DNA of 64,000 nt from JBGPOS01 sp041488155 (GTDB lineage Bacteria > Chloroflexota > Dehalococcoidia > Tepidiformales > Tepidiformaceae). Below the pieces are notes generated by a model that searched no databases, was not told the DNA's origin, and was given only the letters and a program-made list of their open reading frames with translations. Each line of letters begins with the position of its first letter. Position 1 is the first letter of the stretch. The stretch is from the NCBI GenBank assembly GCA_041488155.1, contig JBGPOS010000009.1, forward strand, positions 1-64,000, written 5' to 3'. The translations under genes were made by a program, and so were the position numbers. Shown here in pieces: positions 17,185 to 26,292 of this stretch.

Positions 17185-17616
17185 TCAAACGTGCCGCGGG
17201 ATGAGCGCGGCGTACGCCTCGACCGTGAGCGGATCTCCGCTCCGGCCGGATGCTGAAGTGACGTGCCCGGCGCGATTGGTGCGCGTCACTGCGAACGGGA
17301 ACTGGCCGGCGTCACTCGTCATGTTCACCGTCACTCCGACGACGAGCGGCGACACGCTGCCCGGCGCGTGGTGTGTACGCGCGGTACTCCATGAACAGAG
17401 GACATACGAGGGTTCAGATACGACAACCTCGGCCTGGAACCCGCAGGGCACAAAGAAAGTGAGGTCGACTTCGCCCACGTCCCGCAATCTGTCCCAGGGC
17501 ACAAGGACCGTGAGCGGGAAGAGCGCATCGGCTGAGTGACTTCGATAGACGGCGACGACGCTGACCGCGGCAGTGCGAGGCGTGACTGCTGGATGGGAGG
17601 TTAGGAGCTGCGACAC
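17185..17616 (-). CDS. Hypothetical protein (143 aa)
   Basis: GTG start with GGAGG seven bases upstream, a strong indication of a real gene. The product is rich in alternating hydrophobic residues (AVSVVAVYRS, LFPLTVLVPW, DLTFFVPCGFQAEVVVSE) and contains TVNMTSDAGQFPFAVTRTN, all suggesting a beta-sandwich. No signal peptide, membrane helix or known family is seen. It is isolated between a terminator and the lipoprotein gene. Confidence 0.55.
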   Translation of the reverse strand: MSQLLTSHPAVTPRTAAVSVVAVYRSHSADALFPLTVLVPWDRLRDVGEVDLTFFVPCGFQAEVVVSEPSYVLCSWSTARTHHAPGSVSPLVVGVTVNMTSDAGQFPFAVTRTNRAGHVTSASGRSGDPLTVEAYAALIPRHV

Positions 17617-17841
17617 GCTGTGACCTCCGGGGCCCTGGCTTGAATGCCCTGCCCGTCGGAAGCCCGGCTGTCATGCTCAAGGAGCTCAGACCCGTGGCTT
17701 TGCGTCCCCGGCTTTCGCCAGGTTTGCCTTTATCGGTGGTAGGCGGGCCGCTTGCGCGACCAGGTTCAATGTACTCCGGCGGGTGGTGACGCATCCATAA
17801 GAAGTCAGTAGGCAATCGTGACGGCGGTCGAGCAGAACGGG

Positions 17842-18456
17842 CTAGGTTCCCCCAACAGCGACGATCAAGCGATCACCCAGAGTCGTGACTTCGAACGGAC
17901 CCTTGTCCTTGACGCCGATCACCCACGTGACGACCCCCTCGAAGTCGCAGGTTTGCCTGGCCCCGAGGATGTCCACGCCGTCGCCGTTAAGCGAAGTGGA
18001 AGCGACCGTGGTTTTTCCGTTCGAGTCGTGGGCGGCAGCCGGGCTCAGCCGGACGCTGAGGAAGGCACTCCCGGCGACCGCCAGGGGCTGACCTGAAGCG
18101 CAGGCGATAGAGGAATCGACATAGCCGACCTTATAACCCGGTACCGAGCCTTCGAACTGGAAGGCCAGCACCGTTCGCTGGCCGAGTGTGCGCGTGGCAA
18201 CGTCCTTCAAGATGGCTGCTGTCGCGCCGGCTGCGGCCGGCACTTCGACCGGCCGGGTCGCTGTGCCGCGCTGGAGGTTCCCGAGGAGGGGGTTCCGTCC
18301 GCCTTCGGGCGACGCCAGAACCGTAGGAGTCGCCGTGGCAGTCGCGGTTGCGGCGACGGTGGCCGTCGAAGAGGGCGCTGGGGGCGACGTCTCCTTCTCG
18401 CTGCAGGCGGCCATTAGCAAGCCGGCCAGGATCGAACCTGCTAACCAGTACCTCAC
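17842..18456 (-). CDS. Lipoprotein with AMIN-like domain
   Basis: 204 aa from GTG at 18456, chosen because GGAGG is six bases upstream and it begins directly at the signal peptide. LAGSILAGLLMAAC is a lipobox with the lipidated Cys near residue 18. A Ser/Thr/Ala/Pro linker (TATVAATATATATPTVLASP) follows. The C-terminal domain, with TVLAFQFEGSVPGYKVGYVD and GSAFLSVRLSPAAAHDSNG, resembles AMIN-like domains of surface lipoproteins. It would be anchored outside the cytoplasmic membrane. Role unknown. Confidence 0.75.
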   Translation of the reverse strand: MRYWLAGSILAGLLMAACSEKETSPPAPSSTATVAATATATATPTVLASPEGGRNPLLGNLQRGTATRPVEVPAAAGATAAILKDVATRTLGQRTVLAFQFEGSVPGYKVGYVDSSIACASGQPLAVAGSAFLSVRLSPAAAHDSNGKTTVASTSLNGDGVDILGARQTCDFEGVVTWVIGVKDKGPFEVTTLGDRLIVAVGGT

Positions 18457-18594
18457 GGCACACCTCCGATTGCGCACGCTGGGCCCGGCCCACTCCGGAC
18501 CTGGCCGGCGTTCTACCTGTCTAATGCGGACGAAGCCGAAGAAGGTGACGCGTGCTGGCGCCAATCCTGATCCACATTGTCCGCCGAAACCGGT

Positions 18595-19359
18595 TCAGGC
18601 CACGCGGCGACGGTCGTGCGCGCTCGCAAGCTCGCGTTTGTTGGCGTAGAGAGCGCCGTCAGCTTCCCTCAACAGGCGTTCCGCCTCGGTAAACTCGCCG
18701 AGGGCGGCCAGGCCGACAGCCGCGTGCAACTGGGCCGTACCCGAAGCTTCCCCGTTGAACGCGACCGAGGTGTCTTCGAGCGTCTGGCGGAGCGAGGCGA
18801 GGACGACGTTGGCCTCAAGTGTGCTCGCACGCAAGATGATCGCGAACTCGTCGCCTCCCGTGCGGGCAACGACGGCGGATTCGTCCACCGCTGAGGAAAT
18901 ACATTCGCCCACGAGGCGAAGGGCAAGGTCGCCGGACTGGTGGCCAAACGTGTCGTTGATTCGCTTGAAGCCGTTGAGGTCGATCAGGGCCAGGGTGAGC
19001 GGCTGGCCCGTGACTCGGGTTTCGATAATGAGCCGCTCAAGCTCCTGGTTGAAGTGGCGACGGTTGTAAAGCCCGGTCAGCTCGTCGTGGATTGAAAGCT
19101 CGTGAAAGCGGCGGGCCCATTGGAGGTCGAGCTTCTTTTGCCGGTTGCGGGGGATCGCGGAAACGAACCAGACGAAGGCCACGATGAAGGCGTACCAGGC
19201 GATGAACGCCAGGTGCCAGAAGAGCGAACCGGTGATCCATCCCATCGCGAACACGGCGAACGCCGAGAGCCCGACCGATGTCCCCACGATGCGCGTGGCA
19301 GTCACACTGCGGTCAACCGACGGCTGCTGCTCAACGAAGGAAAGAGCTGGTTCTGTCAT
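18595..19359 (-). CDS. Membrane diguanylate cyclase (GGDEF)
   Basis: 254 aa from ATG at 19359; an in-frame GTG 17 codons upstream is an alternative. Two membrane helices (GTSVGLSAFAVFAMGWITGS and WHLAFIAWYAFIVAFVWFVS) precede a GGDEF domain: HDELTGLYNRRHF, ALIDLNGFKRINDTFGHQSG and VVARTGGDEFAIIL. The active-site signature is intact, so it should make c-di-GMP. The RxxD product-inhibition site five residues before GGDEF is absent. It is divergent from an HD-GYP phosphodiesterase gene 179 bases away, a synthesis/degradation pair. Confidence 0.88.
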   Translation of the reverse strand: MTEPALSFVEQQPSVDRSVTATRIVGTSVGLSAFAVFAMGWITGSLFWHLAFIAWYAFIVAFVWFVSAIPRNRQKKLDLQWARRFHELSIHDELTGLYNRRHFNQELERLIIETRVTGQPLTLALIDLNGFKRINDTFGHQSGDLALRLVGECISSAVDESAVVARTGGDEFAIILRASTLEANVVLASLRQTLEDTSVAFNGEASGTAQLHAAVGLAALGEFTEAERLLREADGALYANKRELASAHDRRRVA

Positions 19360-19538
19360 CGGCCTGGAACGATCCCTCTGTGGAGTGAATCGACGGTTTG
19401 CTGCCGACACTGAAGTAGCGCCGCATCAGTGTTGCGGCGGAGATCGGATCTTTCCGTCTCGCAGACCTGCCTTCCGGGGGTCGCCGAGCGCCCTTCTGGC
19501 CTACGCCGAGGTCAGATTCGGTCGATACCTAAGACACC

Positions 19539-20951
19539 ATGGTTGATGAAGCTGGAAACGGCGTAAAGCTCCAGACATTCATCGTGACGGTTTTCCTCGT
19601 CGGGGCAGCGGCGTTCACCACCGCGATGATCCTGGAACCCGTCAGCGATCCGCTTGGCCTCGCCACGATCGTTGCCCTGGTGGTCATCACCGAGCGGCTA
19701 TCGGTGCGCCTCTATTTCGACGGGCGACTTTCGATCAGCTTCATGGGAGCCGTGCTCGCGGCCCTCTGGTTCGGCACAGCCGGCACCGCCTTCGTTAGTG
19801 CTGCGATCGCGATAAGCGGTTACTTCTTCTCCGACCGATCGATGCGCAAGCTACTGTTCAACTTCGGGCAACACAACATCGCGGGACTGGCGGCTTCCGT
19901 CACCGCAACGGTTATCGGCATCCATGACCACATGGACGACCCCGTGGCGGCGATAGGCGTGGGAGCTCTGCTCGGGACAATCATCTTCCTGGTCACAACC
20001 ATCGCGGTCTCGTCCGTGATGTCGATGAGCACGGGGCGTTCGCTCTTCACGACCCATCGGGAAACGTTCGCCTGGCTGTTCCCCCACTACCTGGCGCTGG
20101 GCGTGGTGGCGGGCGGCCTTGCGATCGTCTACAACACCGTCGGAATCGCCGGACTGCTTGCCCTGTCGCTGCCGCTAGCGCTCAGCCGCTACGCGATGAA
20201 GCAGGTGATCGACAAGACGCGCGACAACGTCCTTCGCCTTGAGAGCTCCAACCAGGAGCTGCGGCACATGCATCTCGAAATTACCGAGATGTCGGACAAA
20301 ATCAAGGACGCCTACGACGGTACGCTGGAGTCGCTAGTTGCGGCGCTGGACCTGCGGGACCAGGAGACGCGGGGCCACTCCGTGCGCGTCGCGACCCATT
20401 CCCTTGAAATCGCCAAGATGCTGGGCATTCAAGACGAAGAAGAGTTGGCGATGATGCGACGCGGGGCCCTGATGCACGACGTGGGCAAAATCGGCGTGCC
20501 GGACGCCATCCTCCGGAAGCCGGGCAAGCTCACGGAAGAGGAGTGGGTGTTCATGCGCAAGCATTCGAGTATGGGCTATAAGATCCTGGCCCAGGTCGCC
20601 TATCTGCGGCCAGCGGCGAAGATCGTCCTGGCCCACCACGAACGGTGGGACGGTGACGGCTACCCTCGCCGGCTCAAGGCCGGGAACATCCCCCTGGGCT
20701 CGCGGATTTTCGCTGTTTGCGATACCTACGACGCCATCATTTCGGACCGGCCATACCGTGACGGCCAGCCGCCTGACGCAGCCTTCGCCGAAATATTAAG
20801 ATGCGCTGGAACGCAGTTCGATCCCAAGGTTGTCGAGGCCTTCGAATCTGTATTTCCGAGATGGCGGGAAGAATCTCCGACTGCCGCTCATGCCCTTTAC
20901 CTCCCGACCTGGAAAGGCGACCGCGATGCGGCAAGACGAGCGGCGAGCTAA
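19539..20951 (+). CDS. Membrane HD-GYP phosphodiesterase
   Basis: 470 aa, ATG start. The first 220 residues form a multi-helix membrane sensor resembling MASE-type domains (AFTTAMILEPVSDPLGLATI and FMGAVLAALWFGTAGTAFVS). A short coiled segment leads to the HD-GYP domain: RGHSVRVATHSLEIAKMLGI, LMHDVGKIGVPDAIL with the HD pair around residue 313, and HHERWDGDGYPRRLKAGN with the GYP motif complete. It should hydrolyse c-di-GMP. Its 3' end overlaps the TetR-type gene by 26 bases in another frame. Confidence 0.9.
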   Translation: MVDEAGNGVKLQTFIVTVFLVGAAAFTTAMILEPVSDPLGLATIVALVVITERLSVRLYFDGRLSISFMGAVLAALWFGTAGTAFVSAAIAISGYFFSDRSMRKLLFNFGQHNIAGLAASVTATVIGIHDHMDDPVAAIGVGALLGTIIFLVTTIAVSSVMSMSTGRSLFTTHRETFAWLFPHYLALGVVAGGLAIVYNTVGIAGLLALSLPLALSRYAMKQVIDKTRDNVLRLESSNQELRHMHLEITEMSDKIKDAYDGTLESLVAALDLRDQETRGHSVRVATHSLEIAKMLGIQDEEELAMMRRGALMHDVGKIGVPDAILRKPGKLTEEEWVFMRKHSSMGYKILAQVAYLRPAAKIVLAHHERWDGDGYPRRLKAGNIPLGSRIFAVCDTYDAIISDRPYRDGQPPDAAFAEILRCAGTQFDPKVVEAFESVFPRWREESPTAAHALYLPTWKGDRDAARRAAS

Positions 20952-21444
20952 GACCACCGCTGCGCTTCTGCGCCAAGCGCGAGCTGCGTTTGCCCGGAGC
21001 GGCTACGACGGCACCTCGCTTGATTCGATCGTGCGGGCGGCCGGCTACTCGAAAGGAGCGCTCTACACGCACTTCAAGACGAAGCGGGAGCTCTTCGCGG
21101 CCGTGGTCGAGGACTGCTTCGCGGAGGCGGAGATGCGGACCCGGCGGGTGGCGGAGGCCGCCTCGCGGGGCGAAGACCCGATCGCAGCTGCCGGCCAATA
21201 CTTTGATGGCAAGGAAGATGACGAGCACGCCGGACTGATGGCAGAAGTTTGGCGGATTAGCTCTGCCGACCCTGACTGGCGGCTGCGCCTCGACGCCATG
21301 CGCCGGATCCGCCAGACAATGCTCGGCCAGGCCGCCATCGATGCCGGGTTCGCTCCGGCCGCCGCTCTCGAACGAGCGCAGCTTCTGTCGAAACTTATCG
21401 ACGCCGAGATTGTCGGCAGGCGGTTCGAGCTCGCAGCAGGTTGA
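20926..21444 (+). CDS. TetR-family transcriptional regulator
   Basis: 172 aa from ATG at 20926 (GGAAAGG upstream). The HTH is YDGTSLDSIVRAAGYSKGAL followed by YTHFKTKRELFAAVV, typical of TetR. The C-terminal ligand domain is short (about 110 residues). An upstream frame extends into the HD-GYP gene but has no ribosome site and no conserved sequence. Overlap with the HD-GYP gene indicates cotranscription; the regulated gene may be the acyltransferase downstream. Confidence 0.88.
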   Translation: MRQDERRAKTTAALLRQARAAFARSGYDGTSLDSIVRAAGYSKGALYTHFKTKRELFAAVVEDCFAEAEMRTRRVAEAASRGEDPIAAAGQYFDGKEDDEHAGLMAEVWRISSADPDWRLRLDAMRRIRQTMLGQAAIDAGFAPAAALERAQLLSKLIDAEIVGRRFELAAG

Positions 21445-21694
21445 GTCGATCACTCGAGCTTCCCCCAATCTGAACCTGCCCGCCTGACCCGACGTTGCCC
21501 GTTTGAAGGCAGTGCGGGACTGTGAGCAGGACCGGCGAACGGGAACGGCGCCCGGGCGGGACTTGCAACCGCGACTGGAGCATCCGAGATGGGAGAACCG
21601 TGCCCTGGTCAAACGCCGGAAATCGAGCGACGGCTAACGCCAGTGGCACGTTACGGCGCTGACTGAAACAACCGCCGCGGGTGTTCGCGCCCTC

Positions 21695-22789
21695 GTGAGA
21701 GACCGACCGGCCGAAGCCGGCTCGCGGCATCTTCCTGAGATCGACGTGGTTCGGGGAACCGCGATCGTGTTTGTCGTCTCCCTCCACTCCTACTTCAGCC
21801 CATGGGCCGTGACCCCACATCGGGAAGTCGTGGCGATGCACGTGCTCCACCTGTTTGCGCACACGGCTGTGCCGCTGTTCTTCTTCATCTCCGCCTTTCT
21901 GTTCGCCCGGGACGACAGTCCGGGGTTCGCGTACTTCATCCGGCGCAAAGTGCGAAGGGTGGTCGTGCCGCTGGCGTTCTGGATGCTGGCGGCGTTCGTC
22001 TATCGGCTCTGGCAGGAGGGCGGGGTCACCGGGGGAATGCTGAAGGCGCTTGCGCTGTTCGACATCAGCGGCCAGTTCTACTACCTCGCGGTGCTCGTCG
22101 TCTTCTACGCTGGGTTCTACTTCGTCCGCGATTGGTCCCTCCGCCGGCTGGCATGGCTCGCCGCGACTGCCCTGGTCCTGAACGCGGCCACCATAGCCTT
22201 CTACCAGGCGAGCACGCTGTCCGGAGACTTCGCGACGCTGGCCTACCGCAATCCGCTCGCCTGGGTGTTCTTCTACGCCTTCGGCCTCTTCGTTGGCCGC
22301 AAGTTCGGGTCGCTGGAGCTGCCCCGCGAATGGCTCTGGATCGCCCTGCTCGGGATGCTGGTTGCGGGAGGGACGTATCTGGTCCAGGGCGAGGTATTTG
22401 ACTACTACCCCGTCAGCTACTTCGGGGCGACGACGTTCGTTTTTAGCGCCTGCGCCCTGGCGGTGTTTCCGACTGCGGCCAGGGCGCTCACGACCGTCCG
22501 TTGGGGTCGAGTTGCGACGGCGCCGTTTCAGTTCTTGAGCCGTTACGCTTTCGCGATCTACCTCGTCCATATGCCGTTCTTCATTGGCTACCTCACCGAG
22601 CACGTGGTTTCGGATAGCGCGCTGGCGGACGACTACTTCAAGCTCATGAACGGCCTCTTCGCGGTCGGATTCGCCGGGGCCCTGGCCTTTGTGGTGCTTA
22701 TGGACCGGATCGCTCCAAGTTTCGCGCGGGAGTGCATGGGCGTGGAGCCGCGCAGGATCCCGCGGGCGAAGGCGCTCCCGGGATCCTGA
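21695..22789 (+). CDS. Membrane acyltransferase (acyltransferase 3 family)
   Basis: 364 aa, GTG start. EIDVVRGTAIVFVVSLHSYF is the first helix with the R-x10-H motif of acyltransferase 3 proteins; HTAVPLFFFISAFLFAR and YAFIYLVHMPF-like segments (YAFAIYLVHMPFFIGYL) follow. About ten membrane helices are predicted by eye. Such enzymes acylate sugars of lipopolysaccharide, capsule or small molecules at the inner membrane. The acceptor is unknown. No good ribosome site precedes the GTG. Confidence 0.85.
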   Translation: MRDRPAEAGSRHLPEIDVVRGTAIVFVVSLHSYFSPWAVTPHREVVAMHVLHLFAHTAVPLFFFISAFLFARDDSPGFAYFIRRKVRRVVVPLAFWMLAAFVYRLWQEGGVTGGMLKALALFDISGQFYYLAVLVVFYAGFYFVRDWSLRRLAWLAATALVLNAATIAFYQASTLSGDFATLAYRNPLAWVFFYAFGLFVGRKFGSLELPREWLWIALLGMLVAGGTYLVQGEVFDYYPVSYFGATTFVFSACALAVFPTAARALTTVRWGRVATAPFQFLSRYAFAIYLVHMPFFIGYLTEHVVSDSALADDYFKLMNGLFAVGFAGALAFVVLMDRIAPSFARECMGVEPRRIPRAKALPGS

Positions 22790-22885
22790 CGCTGCTCTGG
22801 CCGCTTGAGTTGGTAGGACGAGTCGCGTAGAAGCTGCGGAGAGTCGGTAGGGCCACCCATGGCCCCGCGCAGGTGAAGGACGGTA

Positions 22886-24532
22886 GTGAAGACCCTCGCC
22901 ACGCTGAAGCAACCTGCCGTAGCCAGCCGAGGGATGGTGACATCGAACCACCCGTTGGCGTCGCTCGCGGGCACCGAGATGCTCGTCCGGGGCGGCAACG
23001 CCGTGGACGCAGTGATCGCGACCATGTTCGCACTCTCGGTGGTGGAGCCGATGATGACTACCATCTTCGGGGCAGGGTTCGTCAACATCCGGCTGGCCGA
23101 CGGCACCTGCACGACGATCGACAACTACGCCACGGTGCCTGCGCGGGCGACCGCGGACATGTTCGAGCCAGTACCTGGAAGCCTTGACCACGAGGTCGCG
23201 GGCAAGCTCAACGAAGTAGGGCATCTGTCCGTGGCCGTGGGCGGCACGCTGCTCGGGTGGGCGAGTGCGGTCGAACGTTATGGGAAGCTGAGTCTCGCTG
23301 AAGTCGTCGGCCCGGCGGTCCGCTTTGCGCGCTCGGGTTTCCGGGTGAGCCCGTACTTGAGAAGCATCATCGAGGCTACGCGAGCCGACCTGGATCGGTA
23401 TCCCGAGAGTGCGAAGGTGTTCCTGCCCGGCGGATCGGTGCCTGAGGCCGGGGAGGCCATCACCAGGCCCGAGTACGGCGAGACGTTGGAGCGCGTGGGC
23501 GAACACGGCCCGGATTACCTCTACCATGGGCCGCTCGGGCGGGCGATCGCTGACGACATGGCCGCGAACGGCGGGCTGATCACGTTCGAGGACATCGAAG
23601 CTTACGAGACATTCGAGCGGCCTCCCGTGCGGGGCACGTACCGGGGGTACGAGATCGTCTCGATGGCCCCGCCTTCATCGGGCGGGGCGCACATCATCCA
23701 GATCCTGAACATACTCGAAGGCTTCGACGTCCGGGCCATGGGCTTCGGTTCCGCCGACGCGGTCCACTTGACCGCTGAGGCGATGAAGATCGCCTTCGCA
23801 GACCGGTTCCAGTACATGGCGGATCCTGCAACTACCGTGATCCCGCTCGATTGGCTCACGTCGAAGGCCTACGCGGGTGAGCGCCGCCGCCAGATCGACC
23901 CCGCCCGCGCTCAGTCGTACATGGCAGGCACGCCGCCAGACGGGGAGAGTTCCTCGACCACCCACTGCTGCGCGATGGACGCCGAAGGCAACGTCGTATC
24001 GACCACAAACACCCTGCACATGGGGTTCGGTTCGAAGGTGACTGTGCCGGGGACAGGCATGCTGCTCAACGACTGCATGCAGCTGATGGACCCGGTGCCT
24101 GGCCGTACCAACTCCATCGCACCCGGCAAACGAATCCTGTCCTCAATGTCCCCGACGATCGTTCTGAAAGACGGAAGGCCGTTCATGACCCTCGGTGCGC
24201 CGGGCGGGCTCAAGATCTTCGGATCCGTGATGCAGGCCATCGTAAACGTCATCGACCACGACATGACGCTGCAGCAGGCCTTCGAGGCACCGAGGTTGTG
24301 GGCGCGCGGGCCCTCGCTCGAACTCGAACGGGGCTTCGAAGGCCTTGCTGAGCTGAAGAGCGAGATGGAGCGCCGCGGGCACACGGTCCAGACCCCGGAG
24401 AAAGTCGCGGGCGGGATGAACGGTATCCTCGTGCAGCCCGGCACCGGCCTGCTCGAAGGCGCCGCCTGCTGGCGAGCGGATGGCGCTCCGATGGGGTTTT
24501 CTGGCGGCGACGCGCCCGTTGCCCAGACGTAG
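22886..24532 (+). CDS. Gamma-glutamyltransferase
   Basis: 548 aa, GTG start with AAGGA seven to eight bases upstream. MVTSNHPLASLAGTEMLVRG and GGNAVDAVIATMFALSVVEP open the Ntn-hydrolase precursor; the autoprocessing Thr is Thr358 in SSSTTHCCAMDAEGN, giving large and small subunits. GAPGGLKIFGSVMQAIVNVI is the conserved small-subunit loop. No signal peptide is visible, so unlike many family members it is probably cytoplasmic. It would hydrolyse glutathione or related gamma-glutamyl compounds. It may be cotranscribed with the amidohydrolase 76 bases downstream. Confidence 0.88.
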   Translation: MKTLATLKQPAVASRGMVTSNHPLASLAGTEMLVRGGNAVDAVIATMFALSVVEPMMTTIFGAGFVNIRLADGTCTTIDNYATVPARATADMFEPVPGSLDHEVAGKLNEVGHLSVAVGGTLLGWASAVERYGKLSLAEVVGPAVRFARSGFRVSPYLRSIIEATRADLDRYPESAKVFLPGGSVPEAGEAITRPEYGETLERVGEHGPDYLYHGPLGRAIADDMAANGGLITFEDIEAYETFERPPVRGTYRGYEIVSMAPPSSGGAHIIQILNILEGFDVRAMGFGSADAVHLTAEAMKIAFADRFQYMADPATTVIPLDWLTSKAYAGERRRQIDPARAQSYMAGTPPDGESSSTTHCCAMDAEGNVVSTTNTLHMGFGSKVTVPGTGMLLNDCMQLMDPVPGRTNSIAPGKRILSSMSPTIVLKDGRPFMTLGAPGGLKIFGSVMQAIVNVIDHDMTLQQAFEAPRLWARGPSLELERGFEGLAELKSEMERRGHTVQTPEKVAGGMNGILVQPGTGLLEGAACWRADGAPMGFSGGDAPVAQT

Positions 24533-24608
24533 AGTCCCGTTTGAGGGGCGCGTCATGGACCGGTAAGCTCGGCCCAACAGGACGTCTAGTGTGAGGAGGG
24601 TGCGACCA

Positions 24609-25757
24609 GTGGCACAGGCAACGCAGGCTACCCGAAGCTCGATCATCGACTGCGACTCCCACGTCCTCGAGCCGCCGGACCTCTGGGACTCGTACCTGGA
24701 ACCGGAGTTCAAGGATCGCTCGATCCGGATCTACAACGACGCGAACGGCAAAGAGACCCTGAGCATCGACAACCAGACGATCTTCCAGGACTTCCTGGGC
24801 GGCCTGGGCGGGGTGGAAATAGAACGAGAGCGGCTTAGCCACCCTGGAGAGGTGAGCTACCTGGAAGGCGCCCCAGCGGCCAGCATGGAGACCGGCGCGC
24901 GCATCCAGCTCTACGAGGATTGGGGCATCAGAGGCGGGATCGTCTTCCCCACCGTTGGCATCCTGTGGGACACAGAAGACCCCAGGCTGGCGGACGCTTA
25001 CGCGCGCGCCTACAACCGCTGGCAGTGGGACTTCGTTGGGGCCCACCCGGACCGCATCTTCCCGATCGCCCACATCCCCTTCCACGACCCCGGCCTCGCT
25101 CTCGCGGAGCTGCGACGCTGCCTCAAGCTCGGGTTCAAGGGCATGTTCCTCGCCCCCGAGCCAATGAACGGGAAGCGCCCATCGCACCCGGACTACGATG
25201 CAGTCTGGCACGAGCTCGAGGACGCCGGCCTTCCGTTCTGCCTCCACGTCATCGTCCGGTTTACCCGGCCGGTCGGCCTTGGCACCGCGATGCGCGGATG
25301 GTTCCCGGAGGGGAACCGGACGTTCACGTTCGGGCTGGGCGCGACGTTCCAGATCATCCCGGCGATGGCCGCCCTCGTGATGGACGGGCTGTTCGACCGC
25401 TTCCCCAGGCTCAAGTGCCTGTGCGTCGAGGCCGGGTGCGGCTGGGCGGCCTACCTGATGGACCGCCTCGACGAGAAGTATCAGCACTTCGTGTACGCCG
25501 ACCGCCTCCGCGAGAAGCCGAGCGAATACCTTCGCCGAAACGTCTGGTACGTGGCGGAGCCGCAGGAGAGAACGATCGACGCGATGATGGACCTCGTCGA
25601 TGAGACCCACATCGTCTGGGGCAGTGACTACCCACACATCGACTCGCACATCGAAGCGGCAACCCAGATCCGCGAGAGCGTGGCCGGCCTGTCGGAAAGG
25701 CGGAAGCGGCTCGTCCTGGGCGAGAACGCCGGCGCGCTCTTCCGAATAGACGCCTGA
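24609..25757 (+). CDS. Amidohydrolase family 2 protein (ACMSD-like)
   Basis: 382 aa from GTG at 24609, which has GGAGG nine bases upstream. SSIIDCDSHVLEPPDLWDSY carries the metal-binding D-x-D-x-H variant of ACMSD/LigY-type enzymes, FPIAHIPFHDPGLALAELRR the central strand, FCLHVIVRF the metal His, and DETHIVWGSDYPHIDSHIE the last metal Asp with SDYPH. These are decarboxylases or hydrolases of aromatic-ring-cleavage products. It is near other catabolic genes but no full pathway is visible. Confidence 0.85.
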   Translation: MAQATQATRSSIIDCDSHVLEPPDLWDSYLEPEFKDRSIRIYNDANGKETLSIDNQTIFQDFLGGLGGVEIERERLSHPGEVSYLEGAPAASMETGARIQLYEDWGIRGGIVFPTVGILWDTEDPRLADAYARAYNRWQWDFVGAHPDRIFPIAHIPFHDPGLALAELRRCLKLGFKGMFLAPEPMNGKRPSHPDYDAVWHELEDAGLPFCLHVIVRFTRPVGLGTAMRGWFPEGNRTFTFGLGATFQIIPAMAALVMDGLFDRFPRLKCLCVEAGCGWAAYLMDRLDEKYQHFVYADRLREKPSEYLRRNVWYVAEPQERTIDAMMDLVDETHIVWGSDYPHIDSHIEAATQIRESVAGLSERRKRLVLGENAGALFRIDA

Positions 25758-25784
25758 GGGGCTAGGGCTCGCCAGCGGGCTCCG

Positions 25785-26225
25785 TCAGGCGGGGCGAGCG
25801 CGTTCCCAGGTGATGAAGGTAGTGATCGTGTCGCCGTCGACCGTTTGGGGTGGTGGGCTGAGCGTTAGCCTGTCCTCCGAGAACTGGAACCGGCGAAGCT
25901 GATCGACCCCGACCATGTTCGGGTTCCAACTGGCCTCAACGTGGTGTGTGACCACGGACGAAGGTTCATCGACTTCGTACGTGCCGAAGTAGGCAACGAC
26001 GCCCGCGTAAGCTCTCTGAACCTCGTCCGGGGTCGCGGTCCGCAGCCCCCCCGACGCGAAGCGCGGAGTGTCTCGCCGAATGATCTGGGCGGCAAAGTTG
26101 CCAAGGGCGTCCCAGATGATGACACCGGCGGCATCGGGCCCGAACGGGTAGGTGCGCTCGCCATTCGAGCGCGTCGAGACCGCGGACACAAACCGCCACG
26201 TGCCAACGAAGTTGGTTGCGCCCAC
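25785..26225 (-). CDS. Lipocalin-like domain protein
   Basis: 146 aa, GTG start with AGGGG seven bases upstream. The opening FVGTWRFVSAVSTRSNGERT has the G-x-W of lipocalins, then YPFGPDAAGVIIWDALGNFA, SSVVTHHVEASWNPNMVG and a closing TFITWERARP. This matches the bacterial lipocalin-like proteins encoded next to catabolic dehydrogenases. A small hydrophobic ligand is likely. It converges with the amidohydrolase gene, 27 bases between stops. Confidence 0.75.
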   Translation of the reverse strand: MGATNFVGTWRFVSAVSTRSNGERTYPFGPDAAGVIIWDALGNFAAQIIRRDTPRFASGGLRTATPDEVQRAYAGVVAYFGTYEVDEPSSVVTHHVEASWNPNMVGVDQLRRFQFSEDRLTLSPPPQTVDGDTITTFITWERARPA

Positions 26226-26292
26226 AGTCAGCCCCTCGGAGGTTTTGCGGAGTCTAGGCCAGGCGAACGCGAGGCGCAGCTACGACGGCGCT

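Noticed and set aside
21395..23527. Very long minus-strand open frame (about 710 codons) opposite the acyltransferase and gamma-glutamyltransferase
   Set aside because: Antisense to two genes with clear families; composition is His/Arg/Glu-rich with no motif, as expected for a third-position-driven shadow frame in GC-rich DNA.
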